DNA of 64,000 nucleotides from JAHECQ01 sp047638695 (GTDB lineage: Bacteria > Actinomycetota > Acidimicrobiia > Acidimicrobiales > SZUA-35): NCBI GenBank assembly GCA_047638695.1, contig JBLINY010000014.1, positions 1-64,000 of the forward strand, written 5' to 3'. Under the pieces are notes generated by a model. The model ran no database searches. It worked only from the letters and a program-made list of their open reading frames with translations, and was not told the origin of the DNA. The translations under genes were made by a program, and so were the position numbers. This document shows, piece after piece, positions 42,505 to 50,587 of this stretch (positions are counted from its first letter, which is position 1; each line of letters opens with the position of its first letter).

Positions 42505-43181
42505 CTGACAGCAATTCGAGTGACGAACTCAACGAAGAAGAGATCCGTCAGCTCGACGCGCTGCTGGCGAATCCCAATCTGTGGGAAGAAGCTGAGGCAA
42601 CCGACGAAGATGCCATCGTCGCCATGATCCGCGCCGAGATAGAGCGAAGCGCCAGTGGGATAGAGCGAAGCACAGCGACTGGGATAGAGCTCAGCCCAGC
42701 AGCCGAGCCGGCCGTGGCTAGCGATAACGTCGTGTCACTCGCCCGCCCGCGGCGGTGGTTGACGCCCGTGCTCAGCGCCGCCGCACTCGTCGTTGCGCTG
42801 ATGGGTGTGGCGGTCTTTATGTCGTTCGACGGGCGCGAAGATGGCGTTGTAGAGCTAGCACTTCAGGGAACCGACCTGGCGCCCGCAGCTACGGCGACCG
42901 CCAGAATCGTCGACCTCCCGGCAGGAACCCGGATCGAACTTGCTGTCTCCAGTTTGGAGGCAGCGGCTCCGGGGACGTACTACGAAGTCTGGCTTCGCCA
43001 GGACGCAGAGATCGGCGTGAGTGCCGGTACGTTCCATCTACGAGGTGGTGACAGCGGAATCGAGCTGTGGGCCGGGGTATCGGCAGACGACTATCCGCTG
43101 GTCACCATCACCATCCAGGACGAAGCCGAACCGGCTTCGTCCGGTCGCGTGGTACTCAAAGGCCTTCTCGAAAACGGTTGA
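42501..43181 (+). CDS. Membrane anti-sigma factor (RskA-like C-terminal domain)
   Basis: 226 residues. The N-terminal cytoplasmic region (LNEEEIRQLDALLANPNLW) is acidic and lacks a zinc-binding H-x3-C-x2-C motif. Residues 44-65 hold short repeats of IERS type. One membrane helix follows at about 88-109 (TPVLSAAALVVALMGVAVFM), then an external RskA-like domain (TARIVDLPAGTRIELAVSSL, GTYYEVWLRQDAEIGVSAGT). It should hold the upstream sigma factor until an outside signal leads to its release or proteolysis. Confidence 0.85.
   Translation: MTDSNSSDELNEEEIRQLDALLANPNLWEEAEATDEDAIVAMIRAEIERSASGIERSTATGIELSPAAEPAVASDNVVSLARPRRWLTPVLSAAALVVALMGVAVFMSFDGREDGVVELALQGTDLAPAATATARIVDLPAGTRIELAVSSLEAAAPGTYYEVWLRQDAEIGVSAGTFHLRGGDSGIELWAGVSADDYPLVTITIQDEAEPASSGRVVLKGLLENG
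42638..42696 (+). repeat. Three imperfect copies of a gatagagcgaagc element
   Basis: The motif gatagagc(g)aagc occurs at about 42638, 42658 and, as gatagagctcagc, at 42682. The copies encode I-E-R-S, I-E-R-S and I-E-L-S in the linker between the sigma-binding part and the membrane helix of the anti-sigma factor. Spacings of about 20-24 bases keep the reading frame. Confidence 0.75.
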
Positions 43182-43244
43182 GAGTCTCGTTGCTCCGGCG
43201 TCCGATTTCGGGGAGTGTCAGTCCCCGTTGTCAGGATGGTGCAT

Positions 43245-43532
43245 ATGACCATCTTCGAGATTCTCTTCACCTCTGGCGAGACGCTGCGGCTCGAAGGCGC
43301 AGACGGTTACCAGCCTGAGGGCGTCATGACCACATTCTTTGCGTCGGGCTCGAGCCGATCGACCATCGACTCATGGTCTACCCGGATTGCCTCGTACCGC
43401 ACGGCCGACGTCGTTTCGGTCGTCCGAACCCGCCGGGACATCATTGATCTCACCGTCGTGCATGACGACGTTGCCTTGGCTCGTGCCGGGCTCGAGGCTG
43501 CGAGCGGACCGTTCGTCTCGCTCGCAGCCTGA
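43245..43532 (+). CDS. Small hypothetical protein
   Basis: 95 residues from the ATG at 43245, with AGGA at 43233-43236 upstream. Begins MTIFEILFTSGETLRLEGAD and has alternating beta-like segments (TRIASYRTADVVSVVRTRRD). No family recognised; no signal peptide, membrane helix or metal motif. It follows the anti-sigma gene by 63 bases and is convergent with the LysM gene. Confidence 0.6.
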   Translation: MTIFEILFTSGETLRLEGADGYQPEGVMTTFFASGSSRSTIDSWSTRIASYRTADVVSVVRTRRDIIDLTVVHDDVALARAGLEAASGPFVSLAA

Positions 43533-43540
43533 GCAATCCT

Positions 43541-43559
43541 CGCAGTGACGAAGACTGCG
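43541..43559. terminator. Short hairpin between convergent genes
   Basis: cgcagt (43541-43546) pairs with actgcg (43554-43559) around a 7-base loop. It lies 9 bases after one stop and 7 bases before the convergent LysM stop, so it may terminate both transcripts. Six base pairs only and no T-run, so support is modest. Confidence 0.4.
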
Positions 43560-43566
43560 GAAGGTT

Positions 43567-43894
43567 CTAGGCCTCGGCCGGAATGCGCAAGACTTGGCCG
43601 GGGAAGATCAGGTCGGGATTGCTGAGCATGGGCTTGTTGGCTTCAAAGATCACCGGGTACTTGCTGGCATCGCCATAGTGCTCCTTGGCGATCTTCGAAA
43701 GAGTGTCGCCACTCTCGACGACGTGCAGCTTTCTTGGCCGCCGCGGTCTTGCGGCTTGCACGTTGCGCGTCTGCAGCCTTCTTGGCCGCGTCAACACTGG
43801 CCGCAGCAATTGATGCGTCCTTGGCCTTGTCCTCTTTCGAGTCGCCGATGCCGACTTTGGCGCCAGCCTCTTTCACGAAATCGAATACGCCCAT
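43567..43894 (-). pseudogene. LysM-domain protein interrupted by a one-base frameshift at 43730-43732
   Basis: From the ATG at 43894: MGVFDFVKEAGAKVGIGDSK, then an Ala/Lys-rich helix ending AAAKKA. The frame then turns to nonsense. One base away the frame reads KLHVVESGDTLSKIAKEHYG and continues to FPGQVLRIPAEA, a complete LysM domain of the YgaU type. Removing one A from the AAGAAAG tract (TTT at 43730-43732 on the plus strand) gives AKKLHVVESG and an intact 108-residue protein. The BON domain usual between these parts in YgaU is absent. LysM binds peptidoglycan-type glycans; YgaU proteins sense potassium in E. coli. Confidence 0.75.
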
Positions 43895-44022
43895 GATTGT
43901 TTCCTTCTGTCGTGTACCCCTTGGTGGGAAGCGTGGCCCTAATGCGCCTTCGATCGCCGCCACCCGCCAAATGGTGAATGTCTCAGTTCGTGTCATCACT
44001 TCGGGCTTCCTAGGGTGTCGAG

Positions 44023-44441
44023 GTGCTGACCTTCGAGAACCTCCTGGCGTTGTCACCGGAGCCGGAAGCGGCATGGGTCAGGAGCTTGCCGTGCAGCTGA
44101 GCGCAGCTGACGCAGACCTGGCCCTCTGTGACATTTCTGAGGCTGGGATGGCGGAAACCGTGGCGAAGTGCGCAAGCGGCCGTCGGGTCATTCTGCATGC
44201 ACCGCACGTAAAGTGTTCGGTCGTGATGCCCGGCCACATCAGCACGGGCATCGCCCTCAACTCGGCGCTGGTGCAAGGGGCCGAGGCTTCGCCCGCCGTC
44301 ACCGAATGGACCAACATATTTCGGAACAACGCGCCAACGTCGTCTGGCCAGGCTGCCGCTGTCATTCTGGACGGCGTCGAAGCTGGTCAGTGGCGCATTC
44401 TTGTTGCTGACGATGCTCGCGTGACCGACACCAAATTGTGA
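44023..44441 (+). pseudogene. Short-chain dehydrogenase remnant with internal deletion
   Basis: The cofactor loop VVTGAGSGMGQELAVQLSAA and strand LALCDISEAGMAETV are present. At about 44205 the sequence jumps from RRVILHAPH straight to VKCSVVMPGHISTGI, the segment after the active site. The NNAG motif, catalytic Ser and Y-x-x-x-K are all missing (about 100 residues). The natural start, GTG CTG ACC TTC GAG AAC CTC at 44023, is also one base out of frame with the rest. The C-terminus GQAAAVILDGVEAGQWRILV is normal. Inactive as an SDR. Its TGA overlaps the EamA GTG (GTGA). Confidence 0.8.
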
Positions 44442-45418
44442 GAGCCGTCACCCGGCTAAGAGGCCGGAGTTCGGCAGCATCGGCCGTTGGCGCCTCGACG
44501 GACGCCAAGAACCAGCCCGGAGGCAAGAAGATCCCCGCCGCCGCTACGCCCGGCCTTGTCATGGCGGCCATCATCGTTTTCTGGGGTTTGGGGCCACCTC
44601 TGTCGAAGTTGATCGAGGCGCCGCCGGTCATCTCGGTGCTCTACCGCTTCTGGCTTTCTGTCCCGTTGCTCTTTGCTCTGGCCGCGGCCCGCGGTAATCC
44701 GCCGACCCTGGCGTCGGTTAAGAAGGCGGGTTGGGCCGGGGCCGCGTTTGGTATCAATCTCGTCTTTGTCTTTTTGGCTATCAACGAGGCTGCTGTCGCC
44801 GTGCTCAGCGTCATGGCAACCCTGCAACCCGGCGTCATTCTGCTACTCGCCGGGCGCTTTCTGGGCGAAAGAGCTACCTGGTGGCATGCCCTCTGGACGT
44901 TGGTTGGGATCGGGGGCACCGTCGTTGTCGTTGTTGGCGGCGGCGACGATTTCGACGTCAACCTCCTCGCAGTCTTCTATGCCCTTGCGTCTCAGGGCTT
45001 CTTCACCGGGTACTTCCTGATTACAAAGCGAGTCCGAAGCCAGCACGACATCGACTCGGTGCAATGGATGGCCGGTGTCGTAGTGTTCGCAGCTCTTGCG
45101 GTCACGCCATGGGCTTTGCTTACGAGCAGCCCCGCCGATTATCTGGCCATCAACGGCATCGATTGGCTCTGGCTTTCACTCATCATTGTCTTCACCGGTG
45201 GGATCGGCCACGTGATGATGGCCTGGGTCCACCGCTACATCGACGCATCGCGGTCGTCCCTCTATCTCTTATCGATGAATGTTGTGGCCATCGTTGCTGC
45301 ATGGTTCATCCACGACGAGCCTCTGGGTCCGATTCAGCTGCTCGGGGGCGTTGTGGTTTTCGCTGCCGTTACCGCCGTCATCAGCCGACCGGCAATACCG
45401 ATCGCCTCCGACACGTAA
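44438..45418 (+). CDS. EamA/DMT-family transporter
   Basis: 326 residues from a GTG at 44438 overlapping the SDR remnant stop. Ten hydrophobic helices in two EamA repeats, starting TPGLVMAAIIVFWGLGPPLS and ending LLGGVVVFAAVTAVISRPAI. The repeat signatures are present (AVAVLSVMATLQPGVILLLA with GERATW; SRSSLYLLSMNVVAIVAAWF with DEPLG). Inner-membrane exporter or permease of small metabolites; the substrate cannot be inferred. The roughly 40-residue N-terminal extension is likely over-long. Confidence 0.88.
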   Translation: MRAVTRLRGRSSAASAVGASTDAKNQPGGKKIPAAATPGLVMAAIIVFWGLGPPLSKLIEAPPVISVLYRFWLSVPLLFALAAARGNPPTLASVKKAGWAGAAFGINLVFVFLAINEAAVAVLSVMATLQPGVILLLAGRFLGERATWWHALWTLVGIGGTVVVVVGGGDDFDVNLLAVFYALASQGFFTGYFLITKRVRSQHDIDSVQWMAGVVVFAALAVTPWALLTSSPADYLAINGIDWLWLSLIIVFTGGIGHVMMAWVHRYIDASRSSLYLLSMNVVAIVAAWFIHDEPLGPIQLLGGVVVFAAVTAVISRPAIPIASDT

Positions 45419-45437
45419 ACGCCCCACTGGCTTCGGC

Positions 45438-46478
45438 TTAACCAGCGAAACCAGTGAAGGGGGAATCGATGGAGCGAAGCTCGTCAACCAGATCAGGCGG
45501 GAGTCCACCCGTAGTGTTCAACCCGGCCGAGGCCGCGACGGCATCGGTGACACCGCTGAAACGTTCGGTCACGGCGGCGACAAGCTCGTCGTGTCGGCCG
45601 ACGGCGGCGAAGAGCCGAACGACGTCATCGCTCACTTCTGCCGCCATCTGATCCCACCCATCATTACGGGACAAGTGATTGAGCTTTTGGCCGAGCTCCT
45701 CGAGCCCATGCTCATCGAACACTGGCCAGTAGGCCCGAGTCGAGCCGTAGAAACCAATGCGGTAGCGCACCCACTCAAACATCTCGGCGACTTCTTCGTC
45801 GGTGGCGCCGGTGGCGATGAACCCACCGCCCGAGATCTCGAAATTCTCCCGCTTGCGGCCCGTCTTGGCCATGCCTTCCTCCACCCGGGGCAGGATCTGA
45901 TTCTCCTGGTAGGCCCGGGTGCAGAACGGGTGGAGGCTGACTCCGTCGCACGCCTCACCTGACAATCGCAGCATCGCTGGGCCGACGGCGGAGATTTTGA
46001 TGGCTGGCGGAGGCGACTCGAGAGCCGCGGGTATGAAGTTCGGCGTCATCAACGAGAAGTTGTAGTGCTCGCCCTTGACATCGAGCTTCTCGCCCGTTTC
46101 CCACGTTCTCCAGATAGCTCGCACGGCGTTGACGTATTCGCGCATGCGCGGCGCTGGTGCCGACCACGGAGTCGAGAATCGGCGTTCGTTGTGGGCTTTC
46201 ACTTGCGACCCGAGGCCGAGGACGAAGCGGCCCTTGGAGGCAGCTTGAATGTCCCAACCCATGTTGGCGGTCATCATCGGGCTACGAGGGAAGGCGATAG
46301 CGACACCCGTTTCGAGCGACAGCTTCGAGCTGTGCACGGCGGCTATGGCAAGAGGTAAGAACGGGTTGTGGGCGTTCTCGGCCACGGTGACGCCGTCGTA
46401 GCCGGCCGCCTCGATGGCGGCAATTGTCTGGGGAACCGAGACAAGATCGTTGTTGGGTAGGCCGGTGAGGACTCGCAC
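45438..46478 (-). CDS. LLM-class flavin/F420-dependent oxidoreductase
   Basis: 346 residues from a GTG at 46478. AIEAAGYDGVTVAENAHNPF, LSLETGVAIAFPRSPMMTAN, KGRFVLGLGSQVKAHNERRF and PPAIKISAVGPAMLRLSGEA match the actinobacterial TIGR03617-like LLM group. Distinct from the 4299/29581 type. Substrate unknown. Convergent with the EamA gene. Confidence 0.88.
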   Translation of the reverse strand: MRVLTGLPNNDLVSVPQTIAAIEAAGYDGVTVAENAHNPFLPLAIAAVHSSKLSLETGVAIAFPRSPMMTANMGWDIQAASKGRFVLGLGSQVKAHNERRFSTPWSAPAPRMREYVNAVRAIWRTWETGEKLDVKGEHYNFSLMTPNFIPAALESPPPAIKISAVGPAMLRLSGEACDGVSLHPFCTRAYQENQILPRVEEGMAKTGRKRENFEISGGGFIATGATDEEVAEMFEWVRYRIGFYGSTRAYWPVFDEHGLEELGQKLNHLSRNDGWDQMAAEVSDDVVRLFAAVGRHDELVAAVTERFSGVTDAVAASAGLNTTGGLPPDLVDELRSIDSPFTGFAG

Positions 46479-46512
46479 GAAGGCGAATCTAGATCGTTCA
46501 ACCCGTTCTTAC

Positions 46513-48018
46513 TTAGGCGGTGGTCACTGCACGGGTGGGCGCTGGGGCTGGAACCGGGTCGGGTGCGGTGGTCTCGACCGCTCGGTCGTTGACCGATTGC
46601 GAGCGGATCATCAATGCACATGCAAGGCTACCGATCGCGATTAATCCGCCGAAGCCGTAGGTGGTGGCGAACCGTGTTGGGGTTGCTGAAGCCGTATCGC
46701 CGAGCAGCACGCTCATGGTCTGGATGCCGCACACGATGCCGATCATGGTCATTTGCTGATTCATACCAACGGCGATGCCCATGTCGCTCTTATCAACGCT
46801 GCCGACCATGGTGGCGGCGACCGACGGCATGGAAACACCGGAGGCGACACCCGACAGCACCAGGCCGGCGGCGATGAGGCCGATGCCGTTCAACGATGTG
46901 AGGAACGAGGCTCCCGTGAAGGCGACCATGGAAGCAATCATCAAAAGCGTTCCCATGACGATTGGTGGCCGAAGGCCAAGGACCGACGGTGCTTTCCCGC
47001 CCAGAATTGATGCCAGGCTGAACGCCAGCGGTCGGAACGCGATCAAGAGGGCAGCCGCGCCAACAGTCCAGCCGTAGCCCTTGTCGAGAAGTCGGGGGGT
47101 GACGACGAAGCCCCCCATGTAGGCGAACTGCATCAGCGCGGCTGCCACCATTGGCAGGGTGAAGTTGCGTCGACCGAAGTAGGCGAGCTTCAGAAGCGGT
47201 GCCTCCGAGCGGCGCTCGGCGACGATGAATAGCCGAACGCCGACTCCGCACAACAGGGCGAGGCCCAGGGCCACGGGGTTCGAAAATGCAGAACCCCATC
47301 CATCGGTTCGATAGCTGCCGAGAAAGCTCGTGATCGTCAGCAAACCAGCGAGTACCGCCAGTGCCAGGGTGGCAGCGCCCAGCAGGTCCAGCTTGACATC
47401 GTCCTGGGTTGGGGTTGGTCGGGCAACGAACCAGGCAACGACCAGGGCCAGAGCACTGACGGCTGCGAATCCGGCGAAGACCGGCCGCCAACCCTGAGAG
47501 TCGATGAGTGGACCGCTGACAACAACACCGATGACGGGTGAGCCGGTCATGGCGAAGTTGAACCAGCCGAGGGCGGTGGCCCGTCGTTCCACGCCATAGG
47601 CATGAATCATGAGCGACATTGCGTTGGGATTGACTAAGCCGCCGAAGACACCAAAGAGGACCCGGAAAGCAATGAGCGACGGAGCGTCCCATGCCAATGA
47701 ACAGAGCACCGTGGTGACGACGCCGCCGGCCAAGCCGATGAGCAGCATCGGACGGTTGCCGTAGAGATCGCCGAGCTTGCCGCCGATTGGTGTGGTCACC
47801 GCGACGGCAACCATAAGCCCGGTGATGGTCCACGTGATGGTCGACACGCTCGAGTTGAGGTCGGTGGCGATGAGGTCGAGGGAGACGGTGACGATCGTCA
47901 TCAACGAGCCGAACGCCATCACCGACAGCATGATCACCAACAACAACATGCGCTGATAGCGCTGCTGGTCGGGGGCAAGCTGCTCTCGCGGATCATCGAG
48001 CGTGGTGATTTGTTTCAT
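46513..48018 (-). CDS. MFS transporter, DHA2-like (about 14 helices)
   Basis: 501 residues. First helix LLLVIMLSVMAFGSLMTIV, motif A GGKLGDLYGNRP between helices 2 and 3, antiporter-like motif C region FAMTGSPVIGVVVSGPLIDS, and a further pair of helices typical of the 14-helix drug/H+ antiporters. Probably exports hydrophobic compounds by proton antiport. It is 34 bases upstream of the LLM gene stop on the same strand side, with no regulator adjacent. Confidence 0.9.
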   Translation of the reverse strand: MKQITTLDDPREQLAPDQQRYQRMLLLVIMLSVMAFGSLMTIVTVSLDLIATDLNSSVSTITWTITGLMVAVAVTTPIGGKLGDLYGNRPMLLIGLAGGVVTTVLCSLAWDAPSLIAFRVLFGVFGGLVNPNAMSLMIHAYGVERRATALGWFNFAMTGSPVIGVVVSGPLIDSQGWRPVFAGFAAVSALALVVAWFVARPTPTQDDVKLDLLGAATLALAVLAGLLTITSFLGSYRTDGWGSAFSNPVALGLALLCGVGVRLFIVAERRSEAPLLKLAYFGRRNFTLPMVAAALMQFAYMGGFVVTPRLLDKGYGWTVGAAALLIAFRPLAFSLASILGGKAPSVLGLRPPIVMGTLLMIASMVAFTGASFLTSLNGIGLIAAGLVLSGVASGVSMPSVAATMVGSVDKSDMGIAVGMNQQMTMIGIVCGIQTMSVLLGDTASATPTRFATTYGFGGLIAIGSLACALMIRSQSVNDRAVETTAPDPVPAPAPTRAVTTA

Positions 48019-48090
48019 GGATGACGTAGGAGTCGCACGCTGTGTCCGAGCGCAGGTGTCTCGAATAGTACGAAGGCCTAAGTAACGAGC

Positions 48091-48960
48091 CTACTGGGTT
48101 CGCTGCGCGTCGAGTTGTAATGGCGTCTCGACCAGACTCTGCAACACTCGGCCGACGGGGCCGTGGTCGTCGTACAGGGTGGCAGCCATGAGAGCGACAC
48201 CGTTTCCGCCGTGTTCGGCCTGGGAATCGATGGCCAGCCATGGGCCCTCGGGGTTGCGGTGAAGCTGCAACGTGAGGTCAGGATTGATGTAGTTGTTTCC
48301 GTTCGGCCCCGGTTCCCATCCCGCCGCCGCCGCTAAGTCAGAGATAGTCGCCGCCATCACGAAGGGTGAGTTCGGCTGGCCGGCGATCAGTGGCGAGGTG
48401 AGTCGCAACCAGGTGGTACCCGGCCCCGCATCTTCGTGCGAGCCGGCAACGTAGCGAAGCTCGGAGGCATCGCAGTTGAACCCCGGGTCGGGATAGGTGA
48501 ACTCGGTGTGGAGCCGAGGGTCGGAAATTTCCGTTGGGCGGGGCGGGGCTTCGCTAGAGATGGTGGGGGTGTCGGCGATGGTGGGGGTGTCGGCGATGGT
48601 GGGGGTGTCGGCGATGCTGAGCCACTGGGATGTTGATCGCGCCACGCGGGTTCCCTCATGGGAGATCTCGGCATCAACAATCATCGATCGTCTGCCTGGC
48701 TTGACGATGGTGGCCGCCACGTCCAACTCGGCCAGCGGGACGGCTCGAAGCATTTCAACCGTTAGTCGTGAACAGACAAAAGCCGAGTGCGGATCGACGC
48801 TCTGTGCCGCTTGTTCGGTTGTCCAAGCCAGCAGGCCGACGACGGGCCCACCATGAAGGGTCTCGAGACTCCAGGGTCCACGGCAGTAGTCGGTCGCACG
48901 AACTCGCGCACCGGTTGAGGAAGCTGAACCGACCTGATGAAAGAGGGCATTGTCGTCCAT
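48091..48960 (-). CDS. TesB-like acyl-CoA thioesterase family protein
   Basis: 289 residues, a double hot-dog protein. First half: GPWSLETLHGGPVVGLLAWT, FVCSRLTVEMLRAVPLAELD and SMIVDAEISHEGTRVARSTS. Second half: FVMAATISDLAAAAGWEPGP, YINPDLTLQLHRNPEGPWLA and HGGNGVALMAATLYDDHGPV. Expected to hydrolyse acyl-CoA. The linker between the halves contains three exact copies of IADTPT from an 18-bp tandem repeat. Confidence 0.85.
   Translation of the reverse strand: MDDNALFHQVGSASSTGARVRATDYCRGPWSLETLHGGPVVGLLAWTTEQAAQSVDPHSAFVCSRLTVEMLRAVPLAELDVAATIVKPGRRSMIVDAEISHEGTRVARSTSQWLSIADTPTIADTPTIADTPTISSEAPPRPTEISDPRLHTEFTYPDPGFNCDASELRYVAGSHEDAGPGTTWLRLTSPLIAGQPNSPFVMAATISDLAAAAGWEPGPNGNNYINPDLTLQLHRNPEGPWLAIDSQAEHGGNGVALMAATLYDDHGPVGRVLQSLVETPLQLDAQRTQ
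48559..48612 (-). repeat. Three exact 18-bp tandem repeats in the thioesterase linker
   Basis: On the plus strand gatggtgggggtgtcggc is repeated three times (48559, 48577, 48595). On the minus strand each unit encodes A-D-T-P-T-I in frame, in the loop that joins the two hot-dog domains. Perfect identity suggests recent expansion. Confidence 0.95.
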
Positions 48961-48979
48961 AGCAAGTGTGTACCGCGAC

Positions 48980-50503
48980 TTAGAGCCCGTACCGAGCCGG
49001 TTCGGTACGGAGCCACTCCCCCACCCGTTCGCCGATCATGATCGACGTGAGGTTCGTGTTGGCCCGCGGAACCGTTGGCATGATCGAGGCATCGGCAACG
49101 ACCAGCTGCTCGACCGTATGGCACCGACCGTATTGATCGACCACATTCATAGGATCGTCGGACGGTCCCATGCGGGCCGTGCCGCAGGGGTGATAGCCGG
49201 AGGCAGAAACTCGTCGGGCCAACTGCTCGAGATCGGCTCGATTCTGTCGGCCGGCATCGGGAAATCGAACGCGACTGATGAATTCGTTGAGGGGTGCGGT
49301 CTTGCTGACCTCGAGCGCGTCTTCCAACGCGTTGACGTGTCGTTCGATGTCCCGGTCGTTCTCACCGAAGTGCTGGGTGATGTGCGGCGGGGCGAACGGG
49401 TCGGCCGATGTTTGCCGGATCTCGCCCCGCCCGTCGACCTGTTCGAGGCTTGGCACCAGCATGAAGAGTGGGCCGTCGTCACGCCGCCCAGCTCGCGTCA
49501 TCAGCTCGATGTTCACATCCATCGGCCGATCACTACCCCGGCTCGTATACCGGCAGATGGTCTGCACCAGCGGGAGGTCGGTTGCGCAGAACTCCGGAAA
49601 CACGGGTTCGAGCAAAATGAACAGGGCTGGATGATCGGCCAGGTTGGCGCCGACACCCGGCGCGATGGCGATTGGGTCGATGCCGAGATGGTCGAGCTCC
49701 GTCTTGTCTCCGATGCCTGAGCGCACGAGAAGACCTGGCGTGTGTACAGCTCCCGTCGCCAACACGATCAGGTTGCCGTCGAGACGCTCGCCTTCGGCTG
49801 TTTCGATGGCTACTGCCCTGCCGTTGTCGACCACCACCCGGTTGGTTGTCGTGTCGGGTTGGATATCGAGATTCTCGCGGTGACGTGCGGCCGACAGATA
49901 ACCAATGGCGGTAGAGATACGTAGCCGACCGAGCTTGTTCATTGCCATTGGGCCGACGCCAACAGCATCGGGTGCGTTCACGTCGTCACACGGGGGGAAT
50001 CCGAACGCCTTTGCCGCTTCGATGAAGGCGGCCTGGGTTGGAACCAACTCGTCGTCTGTCCAACGCCGAATCGAGATGGGTCCGGCATCGCCGTGGTAGC
50101 TCTGACTACCGAAGTCGAGATCTCGTTCGAGCCGATTGAAAGCGGGCAGCACCTTCTCCCAAGCCCACTCGGGATTGCCAAGCTCGGCCCAATGGTCGTA
50201 GTCGGCGGGTATCCCGCGTAGAGCGATCGTGGTGTTCACCGCGGTCGAGCCGCCGGTTACTCGACCTCGAGGAAACGGATCGTTTCGGTTGGCAACGGAG
50301 GTATGGCTCAGGCCCCAGTCGTGATCGACGTAGGAGTTGTCATGTCCATCGCGCAGATCGTTTGGTAGGTCGGCCGCCAGCGGGTAGTCGGGCCCGGCAT
50401 CGACCAGCAGCACCGAGCGGCCGGCGTCTTCGCTGGCTCGAGCAGCCATGGCGGCCCCCGCTGCTCCGGCTCCCACGATGATGATGTCCCAGCGTTTCGA
50501 CAC
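48980..50503 (-). CDS. GMC-family FAD oxidoreductase
   Basis: 507 residues from a GTG at 50503. FAD-binding DIIIVGAGAAGAAMAARASE at the N-terminus, GMC signature 1 GRVTGGSTAVNTTIALRGIP, signature 2 VLATGAVHTPGLLVRSGIG, and the active-site His in SGYHPCGTARMGPSDDP near residue 440. The C-terminal VVADASIMPTVPRANTNLTS is standard. GMC enzymes oxidise alcohols such as choline, glucose or long-chain alcohols; the substrate is not evident. Divergent from the D-aminoacylase gene. Confidence 0.92.
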   Translation of the reverse strand: MSKRWDIIIVGAGAAGAAMAARASEDAGRSVLLVDAGPDYPLAADLPNDLRDGHDNSYVDHDWGLSHTSVANRNDPFPRGRVTGGSTAVNTTIALRGIPADYDHWAELGNPEWAWEKVLPAFNRLERDLDFGSQSYHGDAGPISIRRWTDDELVPTQAAFIEAAKAFGFPPCDDVNAPDAVGVGPMAMNKLGRLRISTAIGYLSAARHRENLDIQPDTTTNRVVVDNGRAVAIETAEGERLDGNLIVLATGAVHTPGLLVRSGIGDKTELDHLGIDPIAIAPGVGANLADHPALFILLEPVFPEFCATDLPLVQTICRYTSRGSDRPMDVNIELMTRAGRRDDGPLFMLVPSLEQVDGRGEIRQTSADPFAPPHITQHFGENDRDIERHVNALEDALEVSKTAPLNEFISRVRFPDAGRQNRADLEQLARRVSASGYHPCGTARMGPSDDPMNVVDQYGRCHTVEQLVVADASIMPTVPRANTNLTSIMIGERVGEWLRTEPARYGL

Positions 50504-50587
50504 AGATACCCGATTCTTCGGTCGGCGGCATGCACGTGCGGCCAATTGTCCTTCGGCAGGCCCCCCGCGGCCAACTAACCTCCCCGC

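Noticed and set aside
46793..47833. Long minus-strand frame of about 346 codons within the MFS gene
   Set aside because: Arg/His/Gly-rich nonsense in a shifted frame of a clear transporter gene.
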